The notes beneath the pieces were generated by a model. The model saw only the letters and a program-made list of their open reading frames with translations. It ran no database searches and was not told where the DNA came from. The position numbers and the translations under genes were made by a program. 38,100 bases of DNA from Lachnospiraceae bacterium (lineage in GTDB: Bacteria; Bacillota; Clostridia; Lachnospirales; Lachnospiraceae), in NCBI GenBank assembly GCA_022510705.1, contig JAFLSX010000020.1, forward strand, positions 1 through 38,100, read 5' to 3'. This document shows, in pieces, positions 1-9,345 of this stretch; the stretch's first letter is position 1, and every line of letters starts with the position of its first letter.

Positions 1-60
1 CGCATCGCCTGCGGATAGCTTCTCCAGCTGCAAGACCCCTGTCGAAACCTTGACTAGCCC
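1..60 (-). ncRNA. ssrA: tmRNA (ssrA), 5' end only
   Basis: On the minus strand the sequence reads GGGCTAGTCAAGG then TTTCGACAGGGGT. This is the hallmark 5' end of transfer-messenger RNA: a 7-base acceptor strand, then the nearly invariant GGTTTCGAC D-loop segment beginning at base 12, as in Bacillus tmRNA. tmRNA rescues stalled ribosomes together with SmpB, whose gene lies immediately upstream. The window edge cuts the gene, so the tag-peptide reading frame and the 3' acceptor half cannot be seen. The mature 5' end at base 60 is inferred from the spacing to the D-loop. Confidence 0.9.
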
Positions 61-91
61 TTATTTGACGTAATATTGTATCGTCATTTTT

Positions 92-120
92 ATTATATGC
101 AAAGAGTGGAATCAAGTCAA
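92..120 (-). promoter_or_regulatory. sigma-A-type promoter of ssrA
   Basis: Minus strand: TTGACT (120-115), a 17-base spacer, then TATAAT (97-92). The predicted start near 85 lies about 25 bases before the mature tmRNA end, consistent with a precursor trimmed by RNase P. The -35 box begins at the base directly after the smpB stop codon, so tmRNA has its own strong promoter and does not depend on read-through. Confidence 0.85.
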
Positions 121-585
121 TTACAGATTTTTGATCTTAAACTCTCTTTCGTGCTCTCTGCGCTGGTCTTTTTTGGCAATGTCTGCTCGTTTATCATACA
201 GCTTTTTACCGCGTGCCAGCCCCACTTCTATTTTGGCCCTGCCGTCTTTAAAGTATACCTGAAGCGGCACCAGCGTAAGACCCTTTTCAGCCAGTTTACC
301 GGTCAATTTACGTATCTCTGCCCGATGCATCAAAAGCTTTTTGGGACGCAGCGGATCCCTGTTAAAAATATTGCCTTTTTCATAGGGACTGATGTGCATG
401 CCATAGACCCAGACTTCATTATTTTCAATTCTGACAAATGCTTCCTTAATACTGCATTTTCCCATACGCAGAGACTTGACCTCCGTACCGTGCAATACCA
501 CACCCGCTTCGTAATTCTCCTCTATAAAATAATCGTGGTAAGCTTTCTTATTGTTCGCCACCAATTTCTGCGTTTCCTTGCCCAT
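121..585 (-). CDS. smpB: SsrA-binding protein SmpB
   Basis: This 154-residue protein has the usual SmpB length. It binds the tRNA-like end of tmRNA and carries it into the A site of stalled ribosomes (trans-translation). The N-terminal part has the characteristic [15 protein letters not shown] stretch and the [10 protein letters not shown] motif. The middle shows HISPYEKGN, and the basic C-terminal tail ([18 protein letters not shown]) folds only on the ribosome. The start ATG at 585 lies inside the end of rnr, a 38-base overlap, and is served by a GGAGGAG site within rnr, so the two genes are translationally coupled. The tmRNA gene lies just downstream, the common Firmicutes order rnr-smpB-ssrA. 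Confidence 0.98.
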   Translation of the reverse strand: MGKETQKLVANNKKAYHDYFIEENYEAGVVLHGTEVKSLRMGKCSIKEAFVRIENNEVWVYGMHISPYEKGNIFNRDPLRPKKLLMHRAEIRKLTGKLAEKGLTLVPLQVYFKDGRAKIEVGLARGKKLYDKRADIAKKDQRREHEREFKIKNL

Positions 586-2755
586 TTCTTAACTCCTCCA
601 CCAGATCAAAATCTATGGTCTTTAAAAACCTGTCTGCTCCGGCCACCCGGATACGCAGCATATCCCCCAGTCTGTAGACATGGCCCGTTCTTTCTCCCTG
701 CATTTCATAGGTATTCTCGTTGTAGGAAAAATAGTCACCAGACAGCCTGGACACATGGATCATACCCTCCACCGTATTCGGCAGTTCCACATAGATACCC
801 CAAGTGGTAATCCCGGATATAACACCCACATATTCTTCGCCTATCCGTTCCTCCATATATTCAACTTTTTTCAGCTTGTCCGTTTCTCTCTCCGCCTCAT
901 CCGCCAGTCTCTCTCTTTCAGAAGAACGCTTAGCCACCTGCTCTAAAATGCTTTGGTAATGCATCATCTTCTCCTCACCCAGTCTGCCCCGCAGCCAGTC
1001 CTTGATGATACGGTGAATCTGTAAATCAGGATAACGCCTAATGGGAGAAGTAAAATGACAGTAATACTGGCAGGCCAGCCCGAAATGACCATTACTCTCC
1101 GTGCTGTAACGGGCCTGCTTCATGCTGCGCAGGGTCAGTCTGCTGATCATGGCCTCTTCAGGAGTTCCTTCAATCCTGCTTAAAAGCTTTTGAATCTCCT
1201 TAGGATGTACTTCCTCATCCCCCAATTTTCTGCGGCCTCTTCCTACAGATTTCATATAATATCCCAAATTATTGATAAAGACATTTAACTTCTGCAGCTT
1301 CTCCGCATCCGGTCTCTCATGCACACGGTAAACAAAGGGAACTTCCATCCAATAGAAATGCTGTGCTACGGTTTCGTTAGCTGCCAGCATAAAATCCTCT
1401 ATCAGCATATTGGCCGTATTTCTCTCATAGGGCTGTATGGTAATCGGATAACCATTCTCATCCAACTCTATCTTACTTTCCGGAAAATCGAAATCGATAG
1501 CGCCCCGCTTCTTCCTCTTTGCACGCAGCAGGGCAGAAAGATCCCGCATATGCTCGAACATGGGCACCAACTCTTCATACCTTTTCTTTTCTGCTTCGTC
1601 CCCATCCTCCAAAATCTTTTTCACGGAAGAATAACTCATTCTTGCATCCACTCTGATGACGGACTCCACTATTTCATAACCCACAATTTCTCCTGTTTTA
1701 TCAATTTCCATCAGACAGCTTAAAGCCAATCTATCCTCTCCTGCATTCAAAGAACAGATGCCATTGGAGAGAATATGGGGCAGCATGGGAATTACCCTGT
1801 CTGTTAAATAAACACTGGTTCCCCTTTTTAACGCCTCCCTATCCAGTGCGGAATTCTCCTGCACATAGTTTGCCACATCAGCAATATGCACACCTAAGTG
1901 ATATAGACCTGATTTTTCTTCTAAGATAAGACTGACTGCATCATCCAGATCCTTGGCATCCTCACCGTCGATGGTTACCATGACCGTATCCCGCAGATCC
2001 CTTCTTCCCTCTCTGTCCGCTTCACTGACCGGTTTTGCAATACGCTGCGCCTGATCCAGCACCTTTTCCGGAAATTCTATCTCTAGTTCATAAGCCTTTA
2101 CAATGGAGAGAATATCCATACCGGGATCATTGATATGTCCCAGAATTTCCAATACCTTACCTTCCGGGTTTCTATCTCCCTTTCCATAGTCCGTCAGTGC
2201 TACCACTACCTTATGCCCGGTCACAGCTCCCTTAGAACGCTCTATAGGAATAAATACATCCTTGGGTATACGGGTATTATCAGGCCGTACAAAACCGAAG
2301 TTACCGGATTTTTCATAGGTGCCGACCAACTGACTTAGGCCTCTCTCCAAAATCCGCACCACTTTGGCCTCCCGTCGCTTTCCGCTGCCCTTAGGCAGAA
2401 AGCTGATTTCCACCTTATCCTTGTGGAAAGCTCCGTTTATCATATCGGGAGGAATATACAGATCTTCCTCCATCCCATCTATTTCTACAAAACCAAAGCC
2501 TCTGGCATTTGCTATAAACGTGCCGACAAGGGGCGCAGCAGCCAGTCCGCTGCCCTTGATATACTTTCCTCTCGCAGTCCTTGTCAGTCTGCCGGCTAAA
2601 ATCAGTTCCTCCAAAATGCGGGATAGTTCCGGCCTCTCCTCCGGCTGTACCTGCAAAAAAGCCGCCAGCTCCTTCTCCTTCATGGGCACATACAGCTCAT
2701 CTTCCATCAATTCACAAATTAGTTTTTTTCTTCTTTCCTCTGATTCTTTGTTCAT
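548..2755 (-). CDS. rnr: Ribonuclease R (3'-5' exoribonuclease)
   Basis: A 735-residue RNase II/RNB-family enzyme that degrades structured RNA processively from the 3' end and, with SmpB-tmRNA, clears mRNA from rescued ribosomes. In order one sees an N-terminal winged-helix region, cold-shock RNA-binding domains (about residues 75-220), the RNB catalytic domain with the metal-binding [14 protein letters not shown] motif (about 265-280), and a C-terminal S1 domain ([17 protein letters not shown], about 645). Length and order fit RNase R rather than the shorter RNase II. The start ATG has an AGGAG site four bases upstream. A terminator lies between secG and this gene. No clear promoter of its own is visible, so partial read-through from secG is possible. 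Confidence 0.97.
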   Translation of the reverse strand: MNKESEERRKKLICELMEDELYVPMKEKELAAFLQVQPEERPELSRILEELILAGRLTRTARGKYIKGSGLAAAPLVGTFIANARGFGFVEIDGMEEDLYIPPDMINGAFHKDKVEISFLPKGSGKRREAKVVRILERGLSQLVGTYEKSGNFGFVRPDNTRIPKDVFIPIERSKGAVTGHKVVVALTDYGKGDRNPEGKVLEILGHINDPGMDILSIVKAYELEIEFPEKVLDQAQRIAKPVSEADREGRRDLRDTVMVTIDGEDAKDLDDAVSLILEEKSGLYHLGVHIADVANYVQENSALDREALKRGTSVYLTDRVIPMLPHILSNGICSLNAGEDRLALSCLMEIDKTGEIVGYEIVESVIRVDARMSYSSVKKILEDGDEAEKKRYEELVPMFEHMRDLSALLRAKRKKRGAIDFDFPESKIELDENGYPITIQPYERNTANMLIEDFMLAANETVAQHFYWMEVPFVYRVHERPDAEKLQKLNVFINNLGYYMKSVGRGRRKLGDEEVHPKEIQKLLSRIEGTPEEAMISRLTLRSMKQARYSTESNGHFGLACQYYCHFTSPIRRYPDLQIHRIIKDWLRGRLGEEKMMHYQSILEQVAKRSSERERLADEAERETDKLKKVEYMEERIGEEYVGVISGITTWGIYVELPNTVEGMIHVSRLSGDYFSYNENTYEMQGERTGHVYRLGDMLRIRVAGADRFLKTIDFDLVEELRNGQGNAEIGGEQ

Positions 2756-2789
2756 ATTTCTCCTGTTGCAAAAGATTTCCTATCACATA

Positions 2790-2818
2790 AAAAAGAGCAC
2801 CCCCTAAAAGAGTGCTCC
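2790..2818 (-). terminator. Intrinsic terminator after secG
   Basis: Minus strand: GAGCAC stem, loop, GTGCTC, followed directly by six T residues. It sits between secG and rnr. As rnr has no obvious promoter in the remaining 35 bases, the hairpin may act as a partial attenuator for rnr-smpB rather than a full stop (inference). Confidence 0.75.
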
Positions 2819-2830
2819 ATCTTAATCAGT

Positions 2831-3061
2831 TTAAAACAAATTAAGATTCAGTATCAGTGCAAGCAGGATAAAGGCAACTGCCAAAATCTTGGTGATCTTC
2901 ACCAACTGGCCCTCCATGGAACGTCCTTTATTCTTACCCCAGTAGGTTTCGGCTGCACCACTGATGGCACCAAGTCCTGCCGATTTTCCCTCCTGCATCA
3001 ATACCAGCACTACAAGTGCAATACATATCACTATAAAAAGAATGGTCAATGCAATTCTCAA
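2831..3061 (-). CDS. secG: Preprotein translocase subunit SecG
   Basis: A 76-residue small membrane protein with two hydrophobic segments (about residues 3-22 and 55-75) flanking the cytoplasmic GKSAGLGAISGAAETYWGKNKGRS loop diagnostic of SecG. It assists SecYE in protein export across the cytoplasmic membrane. The start codon is TTG, six bases after a GGAGGTG ribosome site; no ATG fits. It sits upstream of rnr-smpB, the conserved secG-rnr-smpB order of Firmicutes, with its own promoter and a terminator after it. Confidence 0.96.
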   Translation of the reverse strand: MRIALTILFIVICIALVVLVLMQEGKSAGLGAISGAAETYWGKNKGRSMEGQLVKITKILAVAFILLALILNLNLF

Positions 3062-3117
3062 TGTTTACACCTCCGGAATAACATTCTCATCACGTTCAGT
3101 AAAATCATACAACCGTT

Positions 3118-3146
3118 ATTGTAGCATAGCTTTATTTTATTTTCAA
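3118..3146 (-). promoter_or_regulatory. Promoter of secG
   Basis: Minus strand: TTGAAA (3146-3141), 17-base spacer, TACAAT (3123-3118). The -35 box starts directly after the TAG stop codon of trkH (3149-3147), so the promoter fills the gap with no room for a terminator for trkAH. Confidence 0.75.
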
Positions 3147-4583
3147 CTACTTTTTCCAAGTCTTTACGGAAAATAACACCAGCATTGGCAGCAGCTCCAA
3201 TCTTCCGGCCAGCATATCAAACATCAATACCAACTTGGAGAAAACAGAAAATGCAGCAAAGTTTCCGGTGGGTCCCACCATGTCAAAACCGGGACCGATA
3301 TTGTTAAACATTGCCATAACTGCGGATAAATTGGTTTCAAAGCTGAAATTATCAACACTGACTAATAGAACGGATACAAAGTATATTGCTACATATATCA
3401 CCAAATACATCCTAATAGAATGCATGACGTTTACAGATAGACCCCTGCCATCCATATGCAGTTTCTTGACGCTTCTGGGATGGATCACTTGCGTGATTTC
3501 ACTCTTGATACTCTTTAACAGCACTACCAGACGGGATACTTTAAGTCCGCCACCCGTAGAACCGGCACAGGCTCCCACGATCATCAGCAGAAACAGAATG
3601 GTCTTGCTGAATACCGGCCATAAATTAAAATCATAGGTGGTAAAACCGGTGGTCGTAATGACAGAAACCACCTGAAACAATGCATGATAAATGGACTCCC
3701 CAAGACTGACAAAATGCCCTCTGGCATTCCAGGCGATCAACAGTGCCGATCCAGCGATAATTCCCAAATAAGTACGCAGTTCTTCACTCTGCAGAGCTTC
3801 CTTAGGCTTTCGTGCCAAAAAAAGATAATAAATATTGAAACTGATACCGCACAAAAGCATAAAGATCAACAAAACTGTCTGCACATACCGGGAATAATCA
3901 GCGGTACTGCTGTTTAAAAGACCGAAGCCGCCGGTTCCCACCGTGGAAAAGGTCAGCGTGGATGACTCGTATAAGGACAGACCACCGCATAAAAGCAGGA
4001 GGATCTCAATCAGAGTAATCCCAATATAGATTCCGTACAGAATACGGGCACTGCTTTTAACCTTGGGTACCAGCTTTCCCACTGTAGGCCCCGTACTCTC
4101 CGCTCTCATCAAATGCATATTGTAGCTGCCTGATAAAGGCAAAATTGCCAGTATCAGCACCAATACTCCCATACCGCCCAGCCAATGGGTAAAAAGCCGC
4201 CAGAACTGGGTACACCGTGCCAAAACCTCCACATCAGAGAGTATGGTTCCTCCTGTGGTGGTAAAACCGGAGACCGTTTCAAACAGGGCGTCCACATAGG
4301 ATGGAATTTCCCCCGTCAATACGAAGGGTACCGCACCCACCAGACTAAGGAGTATCCAGCTTAAAGATACCGTCACAAAACCTTCTCTGGCATAAAATAC
4401 TGTGCTCTTCGGCTTTTTTAATCTGCCCAAAAAGCCCAACAACAGGCTTGCCCCCGCCACGATCAGAAAAGCAATGCTCTGCGTCTCTCCGCATATGAGG
4501 CCCACCAGAAAAGGCAGCAACATAAAGGCTCCCACAAATTCCAGCACGCTGGCCAATATGTAAAGAATAATTCCGTAATTCAT
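3147..4583 (-). CDS. trkH: Trk/Ktr potassium uptake channel subunit TrkH
   Basis: A 478-residue polytopic membrane protein, the ion-conducting subunit of a Trk-type K+ uptake system. The four pore-loop selectivity filters of the TrkH/KtrB family are visible in order: SGFTTTGGT (about residue 108), STVGTGGFG (about 217), ITTTGFTTYD (about 314) and NNIGPGF (about 430). It starts 9 bases after the trkA stop codon, in one operon with the cytoplasmic gating subunit. Length agrees with TrkH proteins of Clostridia. The upstream ribosome site is weak (GGAG inside the trkA end), which suggests coupling to trkA translation. Confidence 0.95.
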   Translation of the reverse strand: MNYGIILYILASVLEFVGAFMLLPFLVGLICGETQSIAFLIVAGASLLLGFLGRLKKPKSTVFYAREGFVTVSLSWILLSLVGAVPFVLTGEIPSYVDALFETVSGFTTTGGTILSDVEVLARCTQFWRLFTHWLGGMGVLVLILAILPLSGSYNMHLMRAESTGPTVGKLVPKVKSSARILYGIYIGITLIEILLLLCGGLSLYESSTLTFSTVGTGGFGLLNSSTADYSRYVQTVLLIFMLLCGISFNIYYLFLARKPKEALQSEELRTYLGIIAGSALLIAWNARGHFVSLGESIYHALFQVVSVITTTGFTTYDFNLWPVFSKTILFLLMIVGACAGSTGGGLKVSRLVVLLKSIKSEITQVIHPRSVKKLHMDGRGLSVNVMHSIRMYLVIYVAIYFVSVLLVSVDNFSFETNLSAVMAMFNNIGPGFDMVGPTGNFAAFSVFSKLVLMFDMLAGRLELLPMLVLFSVKTWKK

Positions 4584-4592
4584 AGTCCGCGC

Positions 4593-5948
4593 CTACTCCA
4601 AAATATCCCTGATATCATTAAAACCGGTTGTGGTCGTTACAACTACTACCGTATCACCTACCTGCATCTTACTCTGACCGCCGGGTGTGATGATGCTGCC
4701 CTTGTGGTTAATACTACACACCAGGATGTTCTTTTTGAGTTTCAGTTCCTGCAGGGGAATCCCTACTAAAGGGCAGTCCTCCCTGATCAAAAATTCCAGT
4801 GCTTCCACTCTGTTCTCATTTAACCGATACAGCGTTTCAATATTACTGCCTATGGAATTATGCATAGCACGAACATACTTAATTATAGTCTCCGCCGTAA
4901 TATTCTTGGGATACACAATACTGCCCAAATCCATGCTGTCAATAATCTCATCATAGGAAATCCGATGGACACGAGTAATCACTTTGGCTTGGGAGAGGCT
5001 CTTTGCAAAGAGGGAAAGCATGATGTTTTCCTCATCAAAATTGGTCATGGAAACAAAAGATCCCGCTTGGGCCAGTCCTTCTTCCATCAACAGTGCCCGT
5101 TCCGTTCCGTCACCGCAAATGATCATGACATTCGGAAGCAGCTCGCTCAACTCCTCACAGCGGAATCTTGATTTATCTATGATTTTTACCTTGATACCGA
5201 TATCTACTAACTGGGAGGCTAGATAGTAAGATGTTTCTCCGCCTCCGATGATCATAGTGTCCTTCACGCGGGCGGTAGGTACACCTATTTTTTTGAAAAA
5301 GGCCGCTATTTTAGAGGACGCCGCTACAAAGGTTACGGCATCCCCCGCTTTTAACTGAAAATTACCGTCGGGAATGTATACTTCTTCCCCACGCTCCACC
5401 ATGCATATCAGTACATCGCTCTTGAATCTGCTGCCCACGTCCTTTAACTGCAGATTACACAGAACGGACTGTTCGCCGATTCTATACTTTACCAGTTCCA
5501 CCCTGCCCTTGGCAAAGGTATCAATTTTCAAGGCGGAAGGGAATTTTAACAAACTTGCGATTTCCGTAGCTACCGCATATTCGGGATTGATCACCAGAGA
5601 AATCCCCAGTTCTTCTTTTAGATAAGCAATTTCCCGGAAATATACGGGGTTCCGAACCCTCGCCACCGTATGGCAGCCTCCTGCCTTTCTGGCAATCAGA
5701 CAGCATAAGAGATTTAACTCATCCTGCCCCGTAATGGCAATCAACAAGTCCGCTCCTTTTACACCGGCCTCCTGCTGAACGCTGTATACTGCACCGTTTC
5801 CCACAATACCCATGATATCATAGGTATTGGTGATACTGTTTACCAGTTCTTCCTTTTCATCCACCACTGTGATGGAATGACCTTCTTTACTTAACTGCTC
5901 CGCCAAAGCCGCGCCTACATTGCCGCAGCCTACGATTATAATCTTCAT
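4593..5948 (-). CDS. trkA: Trk potassium system regulatory subunit TrkA (two RCK units)
   Basis: A 451-residue cytoplasmic protein that binds nucleotide and gates TrkH. It begins with a Rossmann fold (KIIIVGCGNVGAALAEQLSKEG) and ends the first beta-alpha-beta with the acidic VVDEKEE. A second copy follows from about residue 228 (MIIGGGETSYYLASQL, then IIDKS). Each half carries an RCK_N plus RCK_C unit, the full-length TrkA plan rather than the single-unit KtrA. In the second copy the glycine motif is GGGETS, so nucleotide binding there may differ. The ATG at 5948 has an AAAGGAGAT site. It is the first gene of a trkA-trkH operon. Confidence 0.95.
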   Translation of the reverse strand: MKIIIVGCGNVGAALAEQLSKEGHSITVVDEKEELVNSITNTYDIMGIVGNGAVYSVQQEAGVKGADLLIAITGQDELNLLCCLIARKAGGCHTVARVRNPVYFREIAYLKEELGISLVINPEYAVATEIASLLKFPSALKIDTFAKGRVELVKYRIGEQSVLCNLQLKDVGSRFKSDVLICMVERGEEVYIPDGNFQLKAGDAVTFVAASSKIAAFFKKIGVPTARVKDTMIIGGGETSYYLASQLVDIGIKVKIIDKSRFRCEELSELLPNVMIICGDGTERALLMEEGLAQAGSFVSMTNFDEENIMLSLFAKSLSQAKVITRVHRISYDEIIDSMDLGSIVYPKNITAETIIKYVRAMHNSIGSNIETLYRLNENRVEALEFLIREDCPLVGIPLQELKLKKNILVCSINHKGSIITPGGQSKMQVGDTVVVVTTTTGFNDIRDILE

Positions 5949-5991
5949 GGACGGTATCTCCTTTGTCCGTAGGCCTTTTGCCTACCCACTC

Positions 5992-6020
5992 ATTATACTG
6001 ATATTGCAGTCAAGAATCAA
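5992..6020 (-). promoter_or_regulatory. Promoter of trkA-trkH
   Basis: Minus strand: TTGATT (6020-6015), a 17-base spacer, TATAAT (5997-5992). The predicted transcription start (about 5985) coincides with the first base of a hairpin, GTAGGC-AAAAG-GCCTAC (5985-5969), which would cap the 5' end of the mRNA. Confidence 0.8.
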
Positions 6021-6032
6021 GTAGAAAGGACT

Positions 6033-7381
<1,349 letters not shown>

Positions 7382-7416
7382 ACGATACGGTAAAATTATA
7401 AGCTTTTTCCAGCTGT

Positions 7417-8958
7417 TTATTTTTTAACCAATAAGGATTTACCCGTCATTTCCGCAGGCTGCTCCTTGCCCATGATCTGGATCAGGGTGGGTATGATATC
7501 CGCCAGACATCCGCCCTCTCTTAAAGTATATGCGGGATCATAATTTACCAGAATGAAAGGCACCTGATTGGTAGTATGTGCGGTAAAGGGTGCACCGGTT
7601 TCATAGTCGATCAACTGCTCTGCATTACCGTGATCGGCACAGATGAAGAGCACGCCGCCAACTTCCTTGATGGCTTCCACAGTCTTGCCCACGCATACAT
7701 CCACCGCTTCCACTGCTTTGATGGCCGCTTCCTCCACACCGGTATGTCCCACCATGTCGGGGTTGGCGAAATTGATAATGATCACATCATAATTGCCGCT
7801 GCGGATTGCGCCGGTGAGCTTGTCGCAGACTTCGTAAGCGCTCATTTCAGGCTTGAGATCATAGGTGGCAACTTTGGGTGAATTAACTAAAATTCTATCC
7901 TCTCCTGCATTGGGTTCCTCCACGCCGCCGTTGAAGAAGAAGGTCACATGCGCATATTTCTCAGTTTCTGCAATACGTGCCTGGGTCATATTCTGAGCCG
8001 CGAGCCACTCGCCAAAGGTATTGGTTACGGCAATCTTATGGAAAGCCACTTCCTTGTTGGGAATGGTGGGATCATAGTCAGAGAAACATACATAAACAAT
8101 ATCTTTTCTTGCGCCCCTATCAAAACGGGTAAAGTCGTCCTCACAGAACACTCTGCTGATCTCCCTTGCCCGGTCGGGACGGAAGTTGAAGAACACCACA
8201 GAATCTCCGTCTTTTATGGTAGCTACGGGCTTACCGTCCTCCACTACCACGGTGGGCCTTACAAACTCGTCCGTCACTTCCTTGTCGTAGGAACTCTGGA
8301 TACCGCAGATACCGCAGGCAGCGGTCTCGCCCTCACCCTTTGTCATAGCGTTATATGCTAACTCTACTCTGTCGTAATTATTGTCTCTGTCCATAGCGTA
8401 GTAGCGTCCCATTACAGTAGCAATTTTTCCTACGCCGATTTTCTTCATCTCTTCGGTCAGTTCCTCCGCAAAACCCTTGCCGCTCTCGGGGGGCGTGTCC
8501 CTACCATCCAAAAAGCAATGCACATATACCTTTTCCAAACCGTTTCTCTTTGCCATCTCCAAAAGACCGTACAGATGGGTGTTATGACTATGTACGCCGC
8601 CGTCGGATAAAAGACCCATGCAGTGCAGGGAGCTGTTATTCTTTTTACAGTTCTCCATTGCCTTTAATAAGGCAGGGTTCTCAAAGAAAGTGCCGTCCTG
8701 AATCTCCTTGGTAATTCTGGTCAGCTCTTGATACACAATCCGACCCGCACCCATATTCAGATGTCCTACCTCGGAATTACCCATCTGGCCATCCGGCAGT
8801 CCGACTGCCATACCACTGGCATTTCCCTTTACAAAGGGACATTCAGCCATCAGCTTGTCCATGACCGGTGTCTTTGCTTCAGCAACCGCATTGCCCTTGA
8901 CATCTTCATTCAGACCGTATCCGTCCAATATCATCAATACTGTAGTCTTCTTACTCAT
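7417..8958 (-). CDS. gpmI: 2,3-bisphosphoglycerate-independent phosphoglycerate mutase
   Basis: This Mn-dependent enzyme interconverts 3- and 2-phosphoglycerate, the step before enolase. It belongs to the alkaline-phosphatase superfamily. VLMILDGYG opens the phosphatase domain; DGQMGNSEVGH carries the catalytic Ser62; HCFLDGRDTPP and FFNFRPDRARE are transferase-domain motifs; DHGNAE is a metal-binding motif near the C-terminus. An in-frame ATG six codons upstream exists (8976), but the ATG at 8958 is preferred. It has a well-spaced GAAGGAG site, the upstream one does not, and it places the nucleophile at residue 62 as in Bacillus enzymes. This gives 513 residues. It leads into eno. Confidence 0.97.
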   Translation of the reverse strand: MSKKTTVLMILDGYGLNEDVKGNAVAEAKTPVMDKLMAECPFVKGNASGMAVGLPDGQMGNSEVGHLNMGAGRIVYQELTRITKEIQDGTFFENPALLKAMENCKKNNSSLHCMGLLSDGGVHSHNTHLYGLLEMAKRNGLEKVYVHCFLDGRDTPPESGKGFAEELTEEMKKIGVGKIATVMGRYYAMDRDNNYDRVELAYNAMTKGEGETAACGICGIQSSYDKEVTDEFVRPTVVVEDGKPVATIKDGDSVVFFNFRPDRAREISRVFCEDDFTRFDRGARKDIVYVCFSDYDPTIPNKEVAFHKIAVTNTFGEWLAAQNMTQARIAETEKYAHVTFFFNGGVEEPNAGEDRILVNSPKVATYDLKPEMSAYEVCDKLTGAIRSGNYDVIIINFANPDMVGHTGVEEAAIKAVEAVDVCVGKTVEAIKEVGGVLFICADHGNAEQLIDYETGAPFTAHTTNQVPFILVNYDPAYTLREGGCLADIIPTLIQIMGKEQPAEMTGKSLLVKK

Positions 8959-9007
8959 CTTAGTCTCCTTCTTCATTCCTTTTGGAAATTATTATGCTTT
9001 TTTGAAG

Positions 9008-9036
9008 ATTATACTCGTTATTTTCTCCACGTGCAA
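9008..9036 (-). promoter_or_regulatory. Promoter of gpmI-eno
   Basis: Minus strand: TTGCAC (9036-9031), 17-base spacer, TATAAT (9013-9008), about 45 bases before the predicted transcript reaches the gpmI start codon. It lies back to back with the promoter of the leader ORF at 9069. Confidence 0.75.
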
Positions 9037-9068
9037 TAGAAACCTTTGCTTCATTTTCATTTTGGGGA

Positions 9069-9097
9069 TTGACTTTTTTACCATCCTGTCGTATGTT
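9069..9097 (+). promoter_or_regulatory. Promoter of the exporter leader
   Basis: TTGACT (9069-9074), a 17-base spacer, TATGTT (9092-9097). It would start a transcript near 9104, about 40 bases ahead of the leader ORF. It is the only good promoter seen between gpmI and the ABC genes, so exporter transcription should pass through the leader and its terminator. Confidence 0.75.
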
Positions 9098-9142
9098 AGT
9101 AGCAGTCACTCGATGTACAGATTTTAGAAAGGAGGTAACAAA

Positions 9143-9235
9143 ATGTTGATATTCAATATTGCAGACACAATCAAGATTACGACATATTTACATTCTTATG
9201 CAGTTACCTCAAAGAGTTTAGGACGGGTATCTTAA
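9143..9235 (+). CDS. 30-residue leader peptide upstream of the ABC exporter
   Basis: A short ORF of 30 codons beginning MLIFNIADTIKITTY and ending KSLGRVS. It has an excellent GGAGGTAAC ribosome site six bases before its ATG, better than many full genes here, so translation is likely. It lies between a promoter and a strong intrinsic terminator ahead of two ABC half-transporter genes. This is the layout of translation-dependent attenuators, such as bmrB ahead of bmrCD in Bacillus subtilis, where slowed ribosomes on the leader allow read-through into the exporter. Sequence 9203-9210 inside this ORF is perfectly complementary to its own ribosome site (9132-9139). I do not recognise the peptide itself. 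Its role is inferred from context. Confidence 0.72.
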   Translation: MLIFNIADTIKITTYLHSYAVTSKSLGRVS

Positions 9236-9255
9236 TTTTATTTGCCGATACGCCT

Positions 9256-9284
9256 GCCTGCGGTTTCTGCCGCAGGCTTTTTTT
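9256..9284 (+). terminator. Intrinsic terminator / attenuator before the ABC exporter
   Basis: GCCTGCGG, loop TTTCTG, CCGCAGGC, then seven T residues. It has an 8-bp GC-rich stem, 20 bases after the leader stop codon and about 60 bases before the first ABC gene. A smaller upstream stem, GTATC (9227-9231) with GATAC (9247-9251), overlaps the end of the leader and could form only when ribosomes have left or stalled earlier. Confidence 0.9.
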
Positions 9285-9345
9285 GTTGAATTAAGATATT
9301 CCTTCTCTCTTTGCAGGAAGCTTTGCACATATTAAAGGAGCTTAT

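Noticed and set aside
76..810. 244-codon plus-strand ORF
   Set aside because: It lies opposite smpB and the end of rnr, both certain by homology. It has no ribosome site and no family pattern.
5969..5985. Hairpin GTAGGC-AAAAG-GCCTAC as terminator of eno
   Set aside because: No T run follows on the minus strand; it lies in the trkA leader right at the predicted transcription start.
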